This document shows, piece after piece, positions 44,385 to 52,881 of a DNA stretch of 64,000 nucleotides (position 1 is its first letter; the number at the start of each line of letters is the position of its first letter). The notes below the pieces were generated by a model that saw only the letters and a list, made by a program, of their open reading frames with translations, was not told the origin of the DNA and did not search any database. Location: NCBI RefSeq assembly GCF_015182315.1, contig NZ_PRDL01000001.1, positions 1,860,001-1,924,000 of the forward strand, given 5' to 3'. The stretch comes from Cellvibrio polysaccharolyticus. GTDB taxonomy: Bacteria > Pseudomonadota > Gammaproteobacteria > Pseudomonadales > Cellvibrionaceae. The position numbers and the translations under genes are program-made.

Positions 44385-45286
44385 TGAATACCACGTTACC
44401 GACCATCCTGATTGTGGATGACGAAACAGCCAACCGTCATTTGCTGGCGGATTTGCTCAAGGATGAATGTCGGATACTAATGGCAAAAGACGGTGCCTCG
44501 GCGCTGCAACGCGTCCGTGAAGAAAATATCAGCCTGGTGTTGCTGGATGCGTCGATGCCGGAGATGGATGGCTACGAAGTATTACGGCGTTTAAAAGCCG
44601 ATGAAAAAACCGCTGATCTCAGCGTTATTTTTGTTACCGGCCAAACCGATGAAGAAGACGAGGAGCGGGGTTTATTACTCGGCGCGGTTGATTACATTGC
44701 CAAACCGATTCGCCCTTTGCTGGTAAAAGCCCGTGTCAGAAATCACCTTAAATTTGCGCGGCAACGGGAGTTGCTGGAACAACTTTCCATGCAGGATGGT
44801 TTGACCGGCATCGCCAACCGCCGTTGTTTTGATCAGGCACTGGAACGCGCCTGGTTACACAGCAAACGCAGTGGCGACACGCTGGCGCTGGCGATGATCG
44901 ACGTTGATCATTTCAAAGCCTACAACGATCAATACGGCCACGCCGCCGGCGACGAAGCCCTGAAACAGGTGGCCTTTGTTTTATCCTCGGCGATGAAGCG
45001 CCCTTACGATCTTGCGGCACGTTACGGCGGTGAGGAATTTGTGTTGCTGCTGCCTGGTATTGATCAGGTGCACGCGGTGCTTGAACAATTGCGTACCGCT
45101 ATCATGGCGCTCGATATTGCCCACAGCCAATCTACGGCGGCCGATGTGCTGACCATCAGTTGCGGTGCTCTGGTGAAATCTGCCAGCGATGGTGTCGCGC
45201 TGGCCGAGCTGTTACAGCGCGCCGATGCCGCCTTGTATGAAGCAAAACATCAGGGGCGCAACCGGGTGGTTATCGGCCAGTTGTAA
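44384..45286 (+). CDS. Response regulator-GGDEF diguanylate cyclase
   Basis: This is a 300-residue protein. The receiver domain has phosphoacceptor Asp55 in LVLLDASMPEMDG. The GGDEF domain has an active GGEEF motif at 215-219 and an inhibitory I-site RPYD five residues before it, so c-di-GMP product inhibition is expected. The ATG overlaps the kinase stop (TAATG), so the two are translationally coupled. The phosphorelay kinase upstream should set the activity of this enzyme, linking an internal signal to c-di-GMP. Confidence 0.95.
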   Translation: MNTTLPTILIVDDETANRHLLADLLKDECRILMAKDGASALQRVREENISLVLLDASMPEMDGYEVLRRLKADEKTADLSVIFVTGQTDEEDEERGLLLGAVDYIAKPIRPLLVKARVRNHLKFARQRELLEQLSMQDGLTGIANRRCFDQALERAWLHSKRSGDTLALAMIDVDHFKAYNDQYGHAAGDEALKQVAFVLSSAMKRPYDLAARYGGEEFVLLLPGIDQVHAVLEQLRTAIMALDIAHSQSTAADVLTISCGALVKSASDGVALAELLQRADAALYEAKHQGRNRVVIGQL

Positions 45287-45448
45287 ACCCGCCGCGCCGG
45301 TACTAAATCACTTCATTTGGTGCCGGTCGCACCGCCCAAGGACGACAGTTTTTTTCAGCAAATGGCCCGATTACCAGGATTTATTACCAGCCCGGGGGTA
45401 TCATATCGGCCACTGCACGTCGTTTTCCTTTTTAATGCACGGTTGGTC

Positions 45449-46594
45449 ATGAATACGTCCTCTTCTGTTCCCGATAATCTTTCCGATTTTCCTGTTGATA
45501 CCGCCAACGCGGCCGGCGTTCTGCGTATTGATCTCGCGGCGCTGCGCCATAATTATCAATGGTTAAAAGAGTCAGTTGCTGCCGAAACCGTGTGTGCAGT
45601 GGTTAAAGCAGATGCCTACGGGCTGGGTGCGCCGAAGGTGGTTTCAACGCTTTACCAGGCCGGATGCCGGAATTTTTTTGTGGCACACCTGGATGAGGCG
45701 CGGGTTTTGCTGCCGCTGGTGCCGGACGATGCTTCATTTTTCGTATTAAACGGCCTTGCTCCCGGTTCCGAGCCTGCCTGTGCAGCCACCGGAAGAGTGG
45801 TGCCGGTGTGTAATTCTCCCGAACAATTTTCAACCTGGCTGGCCGAGGCCGAGCGGCTTAAACGCCGTTTGTCGGTGGTGCTGCAGGTTGATACCGGCAT
45901 GTCCCGGCTGGGTTTTTCGCTGGATCAGCTGGAAACGCTGGCGCAAGAGGGACGGTGGAAATCCCGTTTGAATATCCGCCTGGTGATGAGTCATCTGGCG
46001 TGTGCCGATGAGCCGGAGCACGGTTTGAATGAACTGCAACTGGCGCGCTTTCGTAGCATTGTTTCGCTTTTTCCGGGTGCTGCTGCGTCCTTGTCCAATT
46101 CGGCGGGCTGTTTGCTGGATAATGAATTTCACCAACAATGGGTTCGCCCTGGGATTGCGCTGTATGGCGTCAATCCCACTTCTGTGCAAAGTGATCCGTT
46201 CAAACCGGTGGCGTCACTCCATGCGCGGGTGATTCAGGTTCATACAGTGGATAGTGAAGCCACCATTGGTTATGGCGCCACAGCAACCGCCGAAAAACCA
46301 TTACGGCTGGCAACCATTGCCGCCGGTTACGCAGACGGCTGGCCACGGCATCTCAGTAATCGCGGTGCCGCTTACTGGCAATCCTATCGTCTGCCGATTG
46401 TGGGCCGCGTGTCGATGGATTTAACCATCGTCGATATTTCCGCGTTACCGGAATCCGCATTGCAGCGCGGTGACTGGGTAGAGCTCATCGGGCCGCATCA
46501 GACAGTCGCTCAGGTAGCCGCCGATGCCGATACCATCCCCTATGAAATTCTCACCCAGTTGGGCAAACGCTACTACCGCTATAGCGTGGGGTAA
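45449..46594 (+). CDS. alr: Alanine racemase
   Basis: This is a 381-residue PLP enzyme. The PLP-binding lysine is Lys53 in VVKADAYGLG, the TIM-barrel motifs MSRLGF and SNSAG follow, and the C-terminal catalytic region contains TIGYGAT and GRVSMDLTIVD. It makes D-alanine for peptidoglycan. About 15 N-terminal residues extend beyond the usual start of the family. No strong ribosome-binding site precedes 45449, and a longer frame from 45317 exists but lacks family similarity. The 3' end overlaps the convergent nemA-like gene by 16 bases. Confidence 0.93.
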   Translation: MNTSSSVPDNLSDFPVDTANAAGVLRIDLAALRHNYQWLKESVAAETVCAVVKADAYGLGAPKVVSTLYQAGCRNFFVAHLDEARVLLPLVPDDASFFVLNGLAPGSEPACAATGRVVPVCNSPEQFSTWLAEAERLKRRLSVVLQVDTGMSRLGFSLDQLETLAQEGRWKSRLNIRLVMSHLACADEPEHGLNELQLARFRSIVSLFPGAAASLSNSAGCLLDNEFHQQWVRPGIALYGVNPTSVQSDPFKPVASLHARVIQVHTVDSEATIGYGATATAEKPLRLATIAAGYADGWPRHLSNRGAAYWQSYRLPIVGRVSMDLTIVDISALPESALQRGDWVELIGPHQTVAQVAADADTIPYEILTQLGKRYYRYSVG

Positions 46595-47688
46595 TCGGTG
46601 TAGCCTTTTTCTCCGCCGCCGTAAAAAGTCGTTTGATCGAGTGTATTTAATGCGGCATCTTTTTTGAATCTTTCGACCAGATCCGGGTTGGCAATAAAGA
46701 GTTGGCCAAACGCGACGGCATCGGCTTTTTCAGCTTGCAGCGCCTGTTCCGCCAGGGCTTTGTTGTAGCCGTTATTGACCAGCCAGCCACCGCGCCCGCC
46801 GTTATCGCGGTAGTGGTGGCGCAATGCTTCGTAATCAAAAGCCTTGTCACCTTGCTGGTAATCACGCGGGCCACCGGTTGCGCCTTCAATAATATGTACA
46901 TATGCCAGATCGTATTTGGCGAGTTGCTCTACCACATAATTAAATAAAGCTTGCGGTTGGTCATCGTGCGCATCGTTGGCGGGTGTCACCGGTGATAGAC
47001 GAATGCCGGTTACCGCCGCGCCAATTTCAGCGGTGATGGCATTGAGTACTTCGAACAAAAAGCGGGCGCGGTTTTCAATAGAACCGCCGTACTCATCGGT
47101 GCGTTTATTGCTGCCGGAGCGCAAAAACTGGTCAATCAAATAGCCATTGGCTGCATGCAATTCCACGCCGTCAAAACCGGCATCAATCGCCGCCCGTGCT
47201 GCCTTTCGATAATCTTCAAGAATGCCGGGTAACTCTGCAATTTCCAGTGCGCGTGGTTCGGAGGTTTCGGCAAAGGTGCCGCTGCCGTCTTCATTGATAA
47301 GGTAGGTTTTCGCCTTGGCGCGAATGGCAGACGGCGCTACCGGAGCCTGACCTTGTGGTTGCAATGTCGTGTGGGAAATACGGCCTACGTGCCACAACTG
47401 AACAACAATTTTTCCGCTCGCCTGGTGCACGGCATCATTCACTTTTTTCCAGCTGGCCAATTGTTCCTGATCATAAAGCCCCGGCACGTCTGCGTAACCC
47501 TGGCCCTGATGGGAAATGGCGGTAGCTTCGGTAATTAATAATCCGGCGCTGGCCCGTTGCTGATAATAGGTAGCAGCAATAGCTTGGGGTACGGCGCGGG
47601 GTGAGCGGTTTCGGGTGAGGGGAGCCATCACAATACGATTGGCCAACTGAATATCACCAAAACTGATCGGATCAAATAACTGTGTCAT
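46579..47688 (-). CDS. Old yellow enzyme-family NADH:flavin oxidoreductase (NemA-like)
   Basis: This is a 369-residue FMN enzyme. Motifs include MAPLTRNR, LWHVGRISH, the HAANGYL active-site His/Asn pair, RSGSNKRTDEYGGSIENR, and GGxxxGWLVNNGY near the flavin. It reduces activated alkenes and nitro compounds such as N-ethylmaleimide. AGGAG precedes the start. It follows an MFS exporter by 37 bases, and an ArsR-type regulator stands upstream, giving an electrophile-response cassette like nemRA. Confidence 0.93.
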   Translation of the reverse strand: MTQLFDPISFGDIQLANRIVMAPLTRNRSPRAVPQAIAATYYQQRASAGLLITEATAISHQGQGYADVPGLYDQEQLASWKKVNDAVHQASGKIVVQLWHVGRISHTTLQPQGQAPVAPSAIRAKAKTYLINEDGSGTFAETSEPRALEIAELPGILEDYRKAARAAIDAGFDGVELHAANGYLIDQFLRSGSNKRTDEYGGSIENRARFLFEVLNAITAEIGAAVTGIRLSPVTPANDAHDDQPQALFNYVVEQLAKYDLAYVHIIEGATGGPRDYQQGDKAFDYEALRHHYRDNGGRGGWLVNNGYNKALAEQALQAEKADAVAFGQLFIANPDLVERFKKDAALNTLDQTTFYGGGEKGYTDYPTL

Positions 47689-47725
47689 ACAGACTCCTGA
47701 ATGGTGTTGCAAAAAAGCTGCGGGT

Positions 47726-48925
47726 TTATGGATTTTCCAACGAACCTGCAGCGCAATGATCAGCGTATTCACCTTGCCCACTTTGTTTGCGGAAAGTAAA
47801 CAAGGTGACGGCCAAACCTATTAATGCAATCAGCGCTGCTGCCAGTGGTACCTGCACCAGCTCCAGCCCCTGATCAATCACCAGGCCACCTACCCAGGCG
47901 CCCAGTGCGTTACCAATATTAAAAGCCCAAATGTTCATGGTAGACACCAGATTGGGAGCTGCTTTACCAAAATGCACCACGCTGACCTGCAGTGCCGGCA
48001 CTGCTGCGAAGGTTACCAATGCCCACAAAAACAAGGTGATTTCTGCCGGTACCAACGACTGGCTGCTCCAGCTGAAAATAGCAGAGGTAGCGGCAATACC
48101 AACAAAGGACAATGCCAGTGTAGTGCCAAGATTCCAGTCTGCCATACGGCCGCCGATGAGATTACCGATAGTCAGGCCTAGGCCAATTAAAAAAAGCGAC
48201 CAGGTAACGCCTTGCGGAGAAACGCCAGTAACGTCGCGCAACAAAGGTGCAATGTAGGTGAACACGGTAAACATTGCCGCGGCAAACAACACCGTGGTTA
48301 ATAATGCCAGCCAGATGCCGGCACCTTTTAATGCCAGGAATTCCTGCTTCATGCTGACGTGAGTTTCTTTTTCAGCAGGTGCTGGTAGAAAACGAATCAG
48401 CCCGATCAGCGTGATAATGCCAATCAGCGTTACTGCGATAAAAGTCGACTGCCAGCCACTGACCTGGCCGAGCGCGGTGCCGAGTGGTACACCCAGCACA
48501 TTGGCCAGCGTTAAACCGGTAAACATTAACGCCACCGCGCGCGCCCTTTGGTCCGGCGCTACCAGCGTGGCGGCGACCACAGAGCCAATACCAAAAAATG
48601 CACCGTGACACAGTGCAGTGACTACGCGGGCAAACATTAATAAACCGTAATTTGCAGCAATAGCGCAGAGAAAATTACCGAGAATAAAAACGCCCATTAA
48701 AATAATCAGTGCTTTGCGGCGCGATAGATGTCCGGTGGCCATCGCCATAAACGGCGCGCCTATAGCGACGGCAAGCGCGTAGCCGGTAACCAGCCAACCA
48801 GCGGCGGGGATGGAGACATCGAGGTCGCTTGCCACTTCAGGCAGCAAACCCATGATGACAAATTCAGTGGTGCCAATAGCGAAGGCACTTAATGCCAGAA
48901 CAAGCAAAGGGAGCGGTATGCGCAT
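47726..48925 (-). CDS. MFS efflux transporter (YdhP/NepI-like)
   Basis: This is a 399-residue protein with twelve predicted membrane helices. The start (RIPLPLLVLALSAFAIGTTEF) and GHLSRRKALI in the loop 2-3 region match drug:H+ antiporter-1 exporters such as YdhP. An in-frame TTG at 48949 gives an eight-residue extension, less likely because family members start near 48925. It is the middle gene of the arsR-MFS-nemA order on the minus strand. The substrate is unknown. Confidence 0.9.
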   Translation of the reverse strand: MRIPLPLLVLALSAFAIGTTEFVIMGLLPEVASDLDVSIPAAGWLVTGYALAVAIGAPFMAMATGHLSRRKALIILMGVFILGNFLCAIAANYGLLMFARVVTALCHGAFFGIGSVVAATLVAPDQRARAVALMFTGLTLANVLGVPLGTALGQVSGWQSTFIAVTLIGIITLIGLIRFLPAPAEKETHVSMKQEFLALKGAGIWLALLTTVLFAAAMFTVFTYIAPLLRDVTGVSPQGVTWSLFLIGLGLTIGNLIGGRMADWNLGTTLALSFVGIAATSAIFSWSSQSLVPAEITLFLWALVTFAAVPALQVSVVHFGKAAPNLVSTMNIWAFNIGNALGAWVGGLVIDQGLELVQVPLAAALIALIGLAVTLFTFRKQSGQGEYADHCAAGSLENP

Positions 48926-49025
48926 GATAAAACTCGTGATAAATCGCAATCCATTCCTGTTGCTATTGCGATGAAAAAATCATGACCGATTCCTGTCGGC
49001 ATCGTAGGGGGTGTGCCTGTTGGTT

Positions 49026-49325
49026 TTACAGCGTGTGCAAATGTTTGAGAAAAGCCGCGATGTTGTTTTCATCGCGTTTGTAAAAAACCCATTGGCCAAC
49101 TTTACGCGAACTTATCAAGCCGGCGCGTTGCAGTATGGCGAGGTGGGACGACACCGTAGATTGTGAAAGCCCGCAGCGTTCAAACATGCCGGCGCAAACG
49201 CCCAGCTCAAGCGGATGATCCTGGTCGGCGAAATGCTTCTGTGGTTCTTTTAACCAGGCGAGCATGTCCCGACGGGTAGGGTGCGCCAGGGCTTTGTGAA
49301 TTTCGTCGGTATCAATGGGTGGCAT
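49026..49325 (-). CDS. ArsR-family transcriptional regulator
   Basis: This is a 99-residue winged-helix protein. The recognition helix lies in LSQSTVSSHLAILQRAGLI, and it ends with a beta-wing (SSRKVGQWVFYKRDE). Two cysteines, in GVCAGMFERCG just before that helix, could sense metal or electrophiles. It is the first gene upstream of the MFS and NemA-like genes. A perfect inverted repeat lies 40-63 bases upstream of its start. Confidence 0.93.
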   Translation of the reverse strand: MPPIDTDEIHKALAHPTRRDMLAWLKEPQKHFADQDHPLELGVCAGMFERCGLSQSTVSSHLAILQRAGLISSRKVGQWVFYKRDENNIAAFLKHLHTL

Positions 49326-49364
49326 AAAAATCCATGCGAGTTGTATATCGGAATTTATCGAATT

Positions 49365-49388
49365 ATATATCGTAAAAATTCGATATAT
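49365..49388. promoter_or_regulatory. Inverted repeat, candidate ArsR operator
   Basis: ATATATCG-N8-CGATATAT is a perfect 8-bp inverted repeat in the promoter region of the arsR-MFS-nemA unit. A second related half (TATATCGGAATTTATCGA) lies just nearer the gene. Autoregulation by the ArsR protein is the natural reading. Confidence 0.6.
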
Positions 49389-49400
49389 GAAATACCAAAA

Positions 49401-49432
49401 TCATATAACCCGCATAAGTCGGGGTTATATGA
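49401..49432 (-). terminator. Hairpin after cydC, probable terminator
   Basis: An 11-bp stem, TCATATAACCC / GGGTTATATGA, has a 10-base loop. Read on the minus strand it is followed by TTTTGG. It lies 30 bases past the cydC stop, upstream of the arsR promoter. Confidence 0.6.
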
Positions 49433-49462
49433 CGGTCAGGGAGCTATAGATTTCAGGAGAGA

Positions 49463-51097
49463 CTAATCAATTCTCAAGCGTTTGGCGTGAGGAATATCTA
49501 CCGGTTGATGGCTGACAATAATCAGAATGCCAGCTTGTTGCCGACGCAATAAGGCTGCAACAACTTGATCACGGCTAATCGGGTCCAGCCCGGCAAAAGG
49601 CTCGTCGAGTAACAATATCGAGCGTTCTGCCAACAGCAAACGCGCCAGTGCCAGCCGGCGCGCCTGGCCACCGGAAAGGCGAACACCATATTCACCGGTG
49701 GTGGTTTTCAACCCGTCGGGTTGCGCACGCGCCCAGTCACCCAGCGCGACATCATCCAGCACCTGCCACAGCTCTTCTTCCGTTGCGCGGGGTTTGGCAA
49801 TCAGCAAATTCTGTTTCAAAGTCAGGTCGAAGGTATCAATTTGCTGTCCGAGCAAGCCGATGGTGTGGCTGGTATTCCAGTGATGCAAAGCTTGTCCGTT
49901 CAGTATCAGGCTGCCACTACTCAGCGGTAATTGCCCGCTCAACGCCTGCAATAAAGTGGATTTGCCGCTGCCGGACGGGCCTTCAATAATCAGCACCTCG
50001 CCATTTTGCAGGCTGAAATGCACATCGCAAGGGCCTTGCAGCGCGCCGGGTAACATCGCAGCGAGAGCGTCAGCCTGCCAATGCAACGGCGTTGCTGGCA
50101 CCGGTTTGGTGTTGTGTTCAGCCGGGGCTGCGGAATGCGTTAACGCATTAAGCCGGTCGCGGGCGGCCTGGCTGAAGCCCAGTGCGATAAAGCTGTTGCA
50201 CAGCGGTGCGAGCACTTCGTTCATCGCCAGCAACGCCAAACCTGCGGCCAACGCCCAGGGCACGGTTAATTCACCGGCAGCAATCAATAGCAGGCTTTGC
50301 CAGAGCAGCGCCAGCATGGTGAGTGCCAGCAGCCATTGCTGTACGCAGACCGTTAGACTGCCAAGGCCTTGTTGTTGGAATTGCTGTTGCTGCCAGGCCT
50401 GATCGGTGCGGGTAAATTGTTGCTGTTGTGCTGACCATTGCCGCCATAGCAGCAGAGGTGTCATCAGCATCAAGGGTTCAATCAATTGTTCACGGCGCTG
50501 TTCTGATAAAGCGCTTTCCTGTTTTGCCAGACGCACACCGCGAAAGAATGTCAGTAAGGGTAATATCAGCCAGGCAAGAATTAGCCCGGGTGCGGTGATG
50601 GCCGCCAGCGCGGGTGACAGCGCGTGGTAGAAAAACAGCACAATCAGCGTAAGCACCGTTGCCCAGCACCAGGGAGCGATGACCCGCAACGGGAAATTAT
50701 CCAGCTGATCAATATCGGCGACCAACCGGTGCAAGGTGCGCGCCGAAGTGGTGGTATCGCGGGTACTGACGTTTTGTTTGATGCTTGCCAGGGCGTTAAA
50801 CAGCTTGCAGCGTAAATCCTGCAACAAGCCCAGCGCGGCATGGTGCGATGCCAGCCGTTCGGCATAACGGCCACCGGTGCGAACCACCGCCGCCAGCCGA
50901 ATTAACGCCGAAGGGCGGAAGATATCAAAAGAGTGAGCGGCAGCAGCACCGCTAAGACCGGCCACGGCAGCAGCGGTGATAAACCAGCCGGAAATACTCA
51001 GCAAGCTCACTACCGCAATGAGGGTTAATACGCCCAGCGAAAGTGCCAGCAACCAGCTGCCCAGGCGGGTTTTGATCAAATCACGCAAGCGAATCAT
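49463..51097 (-). CDS. cydC: CydC subunit of the CydDC cysteine/glutathione ABC exporter
   Basis: This is a 544-residue ABC half-transporter with six N-terminal membrane helices and an ATPase domain: Walker A EGPSGSGKSTLL, signature LSGGQARRLALA and Walker B RSILLLDEP. CydDC exports reduced thiols (or haem, in recent models) to the periplasm and is needed for cytochrome bd assembly. Its ATG overlaps the cydD stop. It is slightly shorter than the E. coli protein. cydAB is not in the window. Confidence 0.93.
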   Translation of the reverse strand: MIRLRDLIKTRLGSWLLALSLGVLTLIAVVSLLSISGWFITAAAVAGLSGAAAAHSFDIFRPSALIRLAAVVRTGGRYAERLASHHAALGLLQDLRCKLFNALASIKQNVSTRDTTTSARTLHRLVADIDQLDNFPLRVIAPWCWATVLTLIVLFFYHALSPALAAITAPGLILAWLILPLLTFFRGVRLAKQESALSEQRREQLIEPLMLMTPLLLWRQWSAQQQQFTRTDQAWQQQQFQQQGLGSLTVCVQQWLLALTMLALLWQSLLLIAAGELTVPWALAAGLALLAMNEVLAPLCNSFIALGFSQAARDRLNALTHSAAPAEHNTKPVPATPLHWQADALAAMLPGALQGPCDVHFSLQNGEVLIIEGPSGSGKSTLLQALSGQLPLSSGSLILNGQALHHWNTSHTIGLLGQQIDTFDLTLKQNLLIAKPRATEEELWQVLDDVALGDWARAQPDGLKTTTGEYGVRLSGGQARRLALARLLLAERSILLLDEPFAGLDPISRDQVVAALLRRQQAGILIIVSHQPVDIPHAKRLRID

Positions 51098-52827
51098 ACA
51101 CTGGCCTCCGCGGGCGCTGCCGGTTGTATATGCACGCTGCGATCCAGCCAGTGGATGTCCTGCTGGTGGCTGATTAACAGTAGTGTTTTGCCACGGGACA
51201 CCGCTTCCAGCAATTGATGCAAGCGGCTGGCAGTGTCCGGGTCGAGATGTTCTGTGGGTTCATCGAGTAGCCATAAAGGCGCGTCTCTCAGTAGCAATTG
51301 CGCCAGCGATAGCCGCTGTAGCTGACCACCGGACAAGCCTTTACCGCGTTCGCCCAGTGGCGTTTGTAATTGCAGCGGCAGCTGTTCAATCAATGGCCAG
51401 AGTTCCACCTGCTGCAATACCGTGATCAACGCCGCGTCGTCTGCATCGGGTGCAGCAAGGCGCAAATTATCGGCAATGGTGCCTCGTTGAATACTGGCTT
51501 GCTGAGCGAGATAACCTATTTGCTGATGCCAGTCATCCCGGCTGAGTTGGCGCAATTCGTCGTTATTGATACCAATGCTGCCCTGGTAATCGGCAAAGCC
51601 GAGCAGCGTATCCAGCAGTGTCGATTTACCGCTGCCACTCGGGCCCTGAATCAAAACCCGTTCGCCGGGCGCAAGGTGCAGCGAGAAGTCTGCCAGGCGC
51701 AAGCGACCATCTGCCGCTCGCACACTGAGCTGGTGAATATCCACTGCGGGTGGTGCAACCAGATGAATGGATTGATGGCCAGGATGCTGCCAGAACTCGG
51801 TATTCAGCAGCGGCTGTAACTCGGCCACAGCACCTTCGGCCTGGGCTTTGGCGTGATAGTCGCTGCCAAGTTGGCGCAGCGGCGCATAAAACTCGGGTGC
51901 CAACAGCAGAATAAATAAAGCGCCCATGTAAGGCACCGGAATAACGTCTACCGACCAGGGTAGTTGGCCAACCAGCCCAAGACCGAGGTAGAGCGCCACC
52001 AGCGCAATGGCGAGGGCGGTAAAAAATTCCAGTACGGCGGTAGACAAAAAAGCCATCTGCAACACTTTCATGGTGCGCTCGCGGTATTGTTGCGAGGCGT
52101 CGGCAATGCTGCCTTCTGCCAGTGCGGTGGCATTCACTTGTTGCAAGGTAGTCATGCCGCGAATGAAATCGAGAAACCGGCCACTGAGCCTGGCCAGCGC
52201 GGCAAACTGGTTGCGATTGGCCTGCGCCGCCGCATTGCCGAGCATGATCATAAACAGCGGCACCATCGGTGCGGTAATCAATAGCAGTGCCGCTGCCAGC
52301 CAGCTGTACCAGGCAGTGGCAATCAACAAAATAACCGGGCTGATAACCACGAGATAGCGTTGTACGTAATAACGGCTGATGTAGCCATCCAGGGCATCGA
52401 CTTGTTCCAGCACCTGGCTGCCCAGGGCGCCGTCAGAACCGAGTTGCTGACGCGCCGGGCCGGCAGCTGCCAGTTTGCCCAGCAGTTGCTGGCGCAGCTG
52501 GTGGCGAACCCGCAGGCTGGCAGTTTGCGAGAGTCGTTCGCGCACGTATTGCAGCAGCGGCCGCACCGCAAAACAGAGAATCAACCAGGGCAAAACAGCC
52601 AGCAGGCTTTGGGTGCTAATGCGGCTGGCATTGTCCAGGTATTGATGCAGCCAACCGGCGAACAAATGGGCGAGCAACCAACTTTGCAGCACGAAAAAAA
52701 CCGCACTGAGTGCGGCGCAGAGCAAGGCTATTTTTAGCAGCGAAGCCTGCGGTGCCAGCAGCGCTTTGAGGCGGGCATTGATTTGCTGTTGCGGGGTTTC
52801 ACTCATCGAATCGTTCGTCTTCACCAT
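51094..52827 (-). CDS. cydD: CydD subunit of the CydDC cysteine/glutathione ABC exporter
   Basis: This is a 577-residue ABC half-transporter with N-terminal membrane helices, and an ATPase domain with Walker A QGPSGSGKSTLL, signature LSGGQLQRLSLA and Walker B APLWLLDEP. It pairs with CydC, whose start overlaps its stop. The 52827 start has an AGG site; an ATG at 52857 lacks one, and 52806 is another option. The AddB-like gene lies upstream with 54 bases between. Confidence 0.93.
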   Translation of the reverse strand: MVKTNDSMSETPQQQINARLKALLAPQASLLKIALLCAALSAVFFVLQSWLLAHLFAGWLHQYLDNASRISTQSLLAVLPWLILCFAVRPLLQYVRERLSQTASLRVRHQLRQQLLGKLAAAGPARQQLGSDGALGSQVLEQVDALDGYISRYYVQRYLVVISPVILLIATAWYSWLAAALLLITAPMVPLFMIMLGNAAAQANRNQFAALARLSGRFLDFIRGMTTLQQVNATALAEGSIADASQQYRERTMKVLQMAFLSTAVLEFFTALAIALVALYLGLGLVGQLPWSVDVIPVPYMGALFILLLAPEFYAPLRQLGSDYHAKAQAEGAVAELQPLLNTEFWQHPGHQSIHLVAPPAVDIHQLSVRAADGRLRLADFSLHLAPGERVLIQGPSGSGKSTLLDTLLGFADYQGSIGINNDELRQLSRDDWHQQIGYLAQQASIQRGTIADNLRLAAPDADDAALITVLQQVELWPLIEQLPLQLQTPLGERGKGLSGGQLQRLSLAQLLLRDAPLWLLDEPTEHLDPDTASRLHQLLEAVSRGKTLLLISHQQDIHWLDRSVHIQPAAPAEASV

Positions 52828-52881
52828 CGTAAACCTTTTAATACCGCAGCATTGCATTAAGAAATGACGCAGTTGCGCAAA

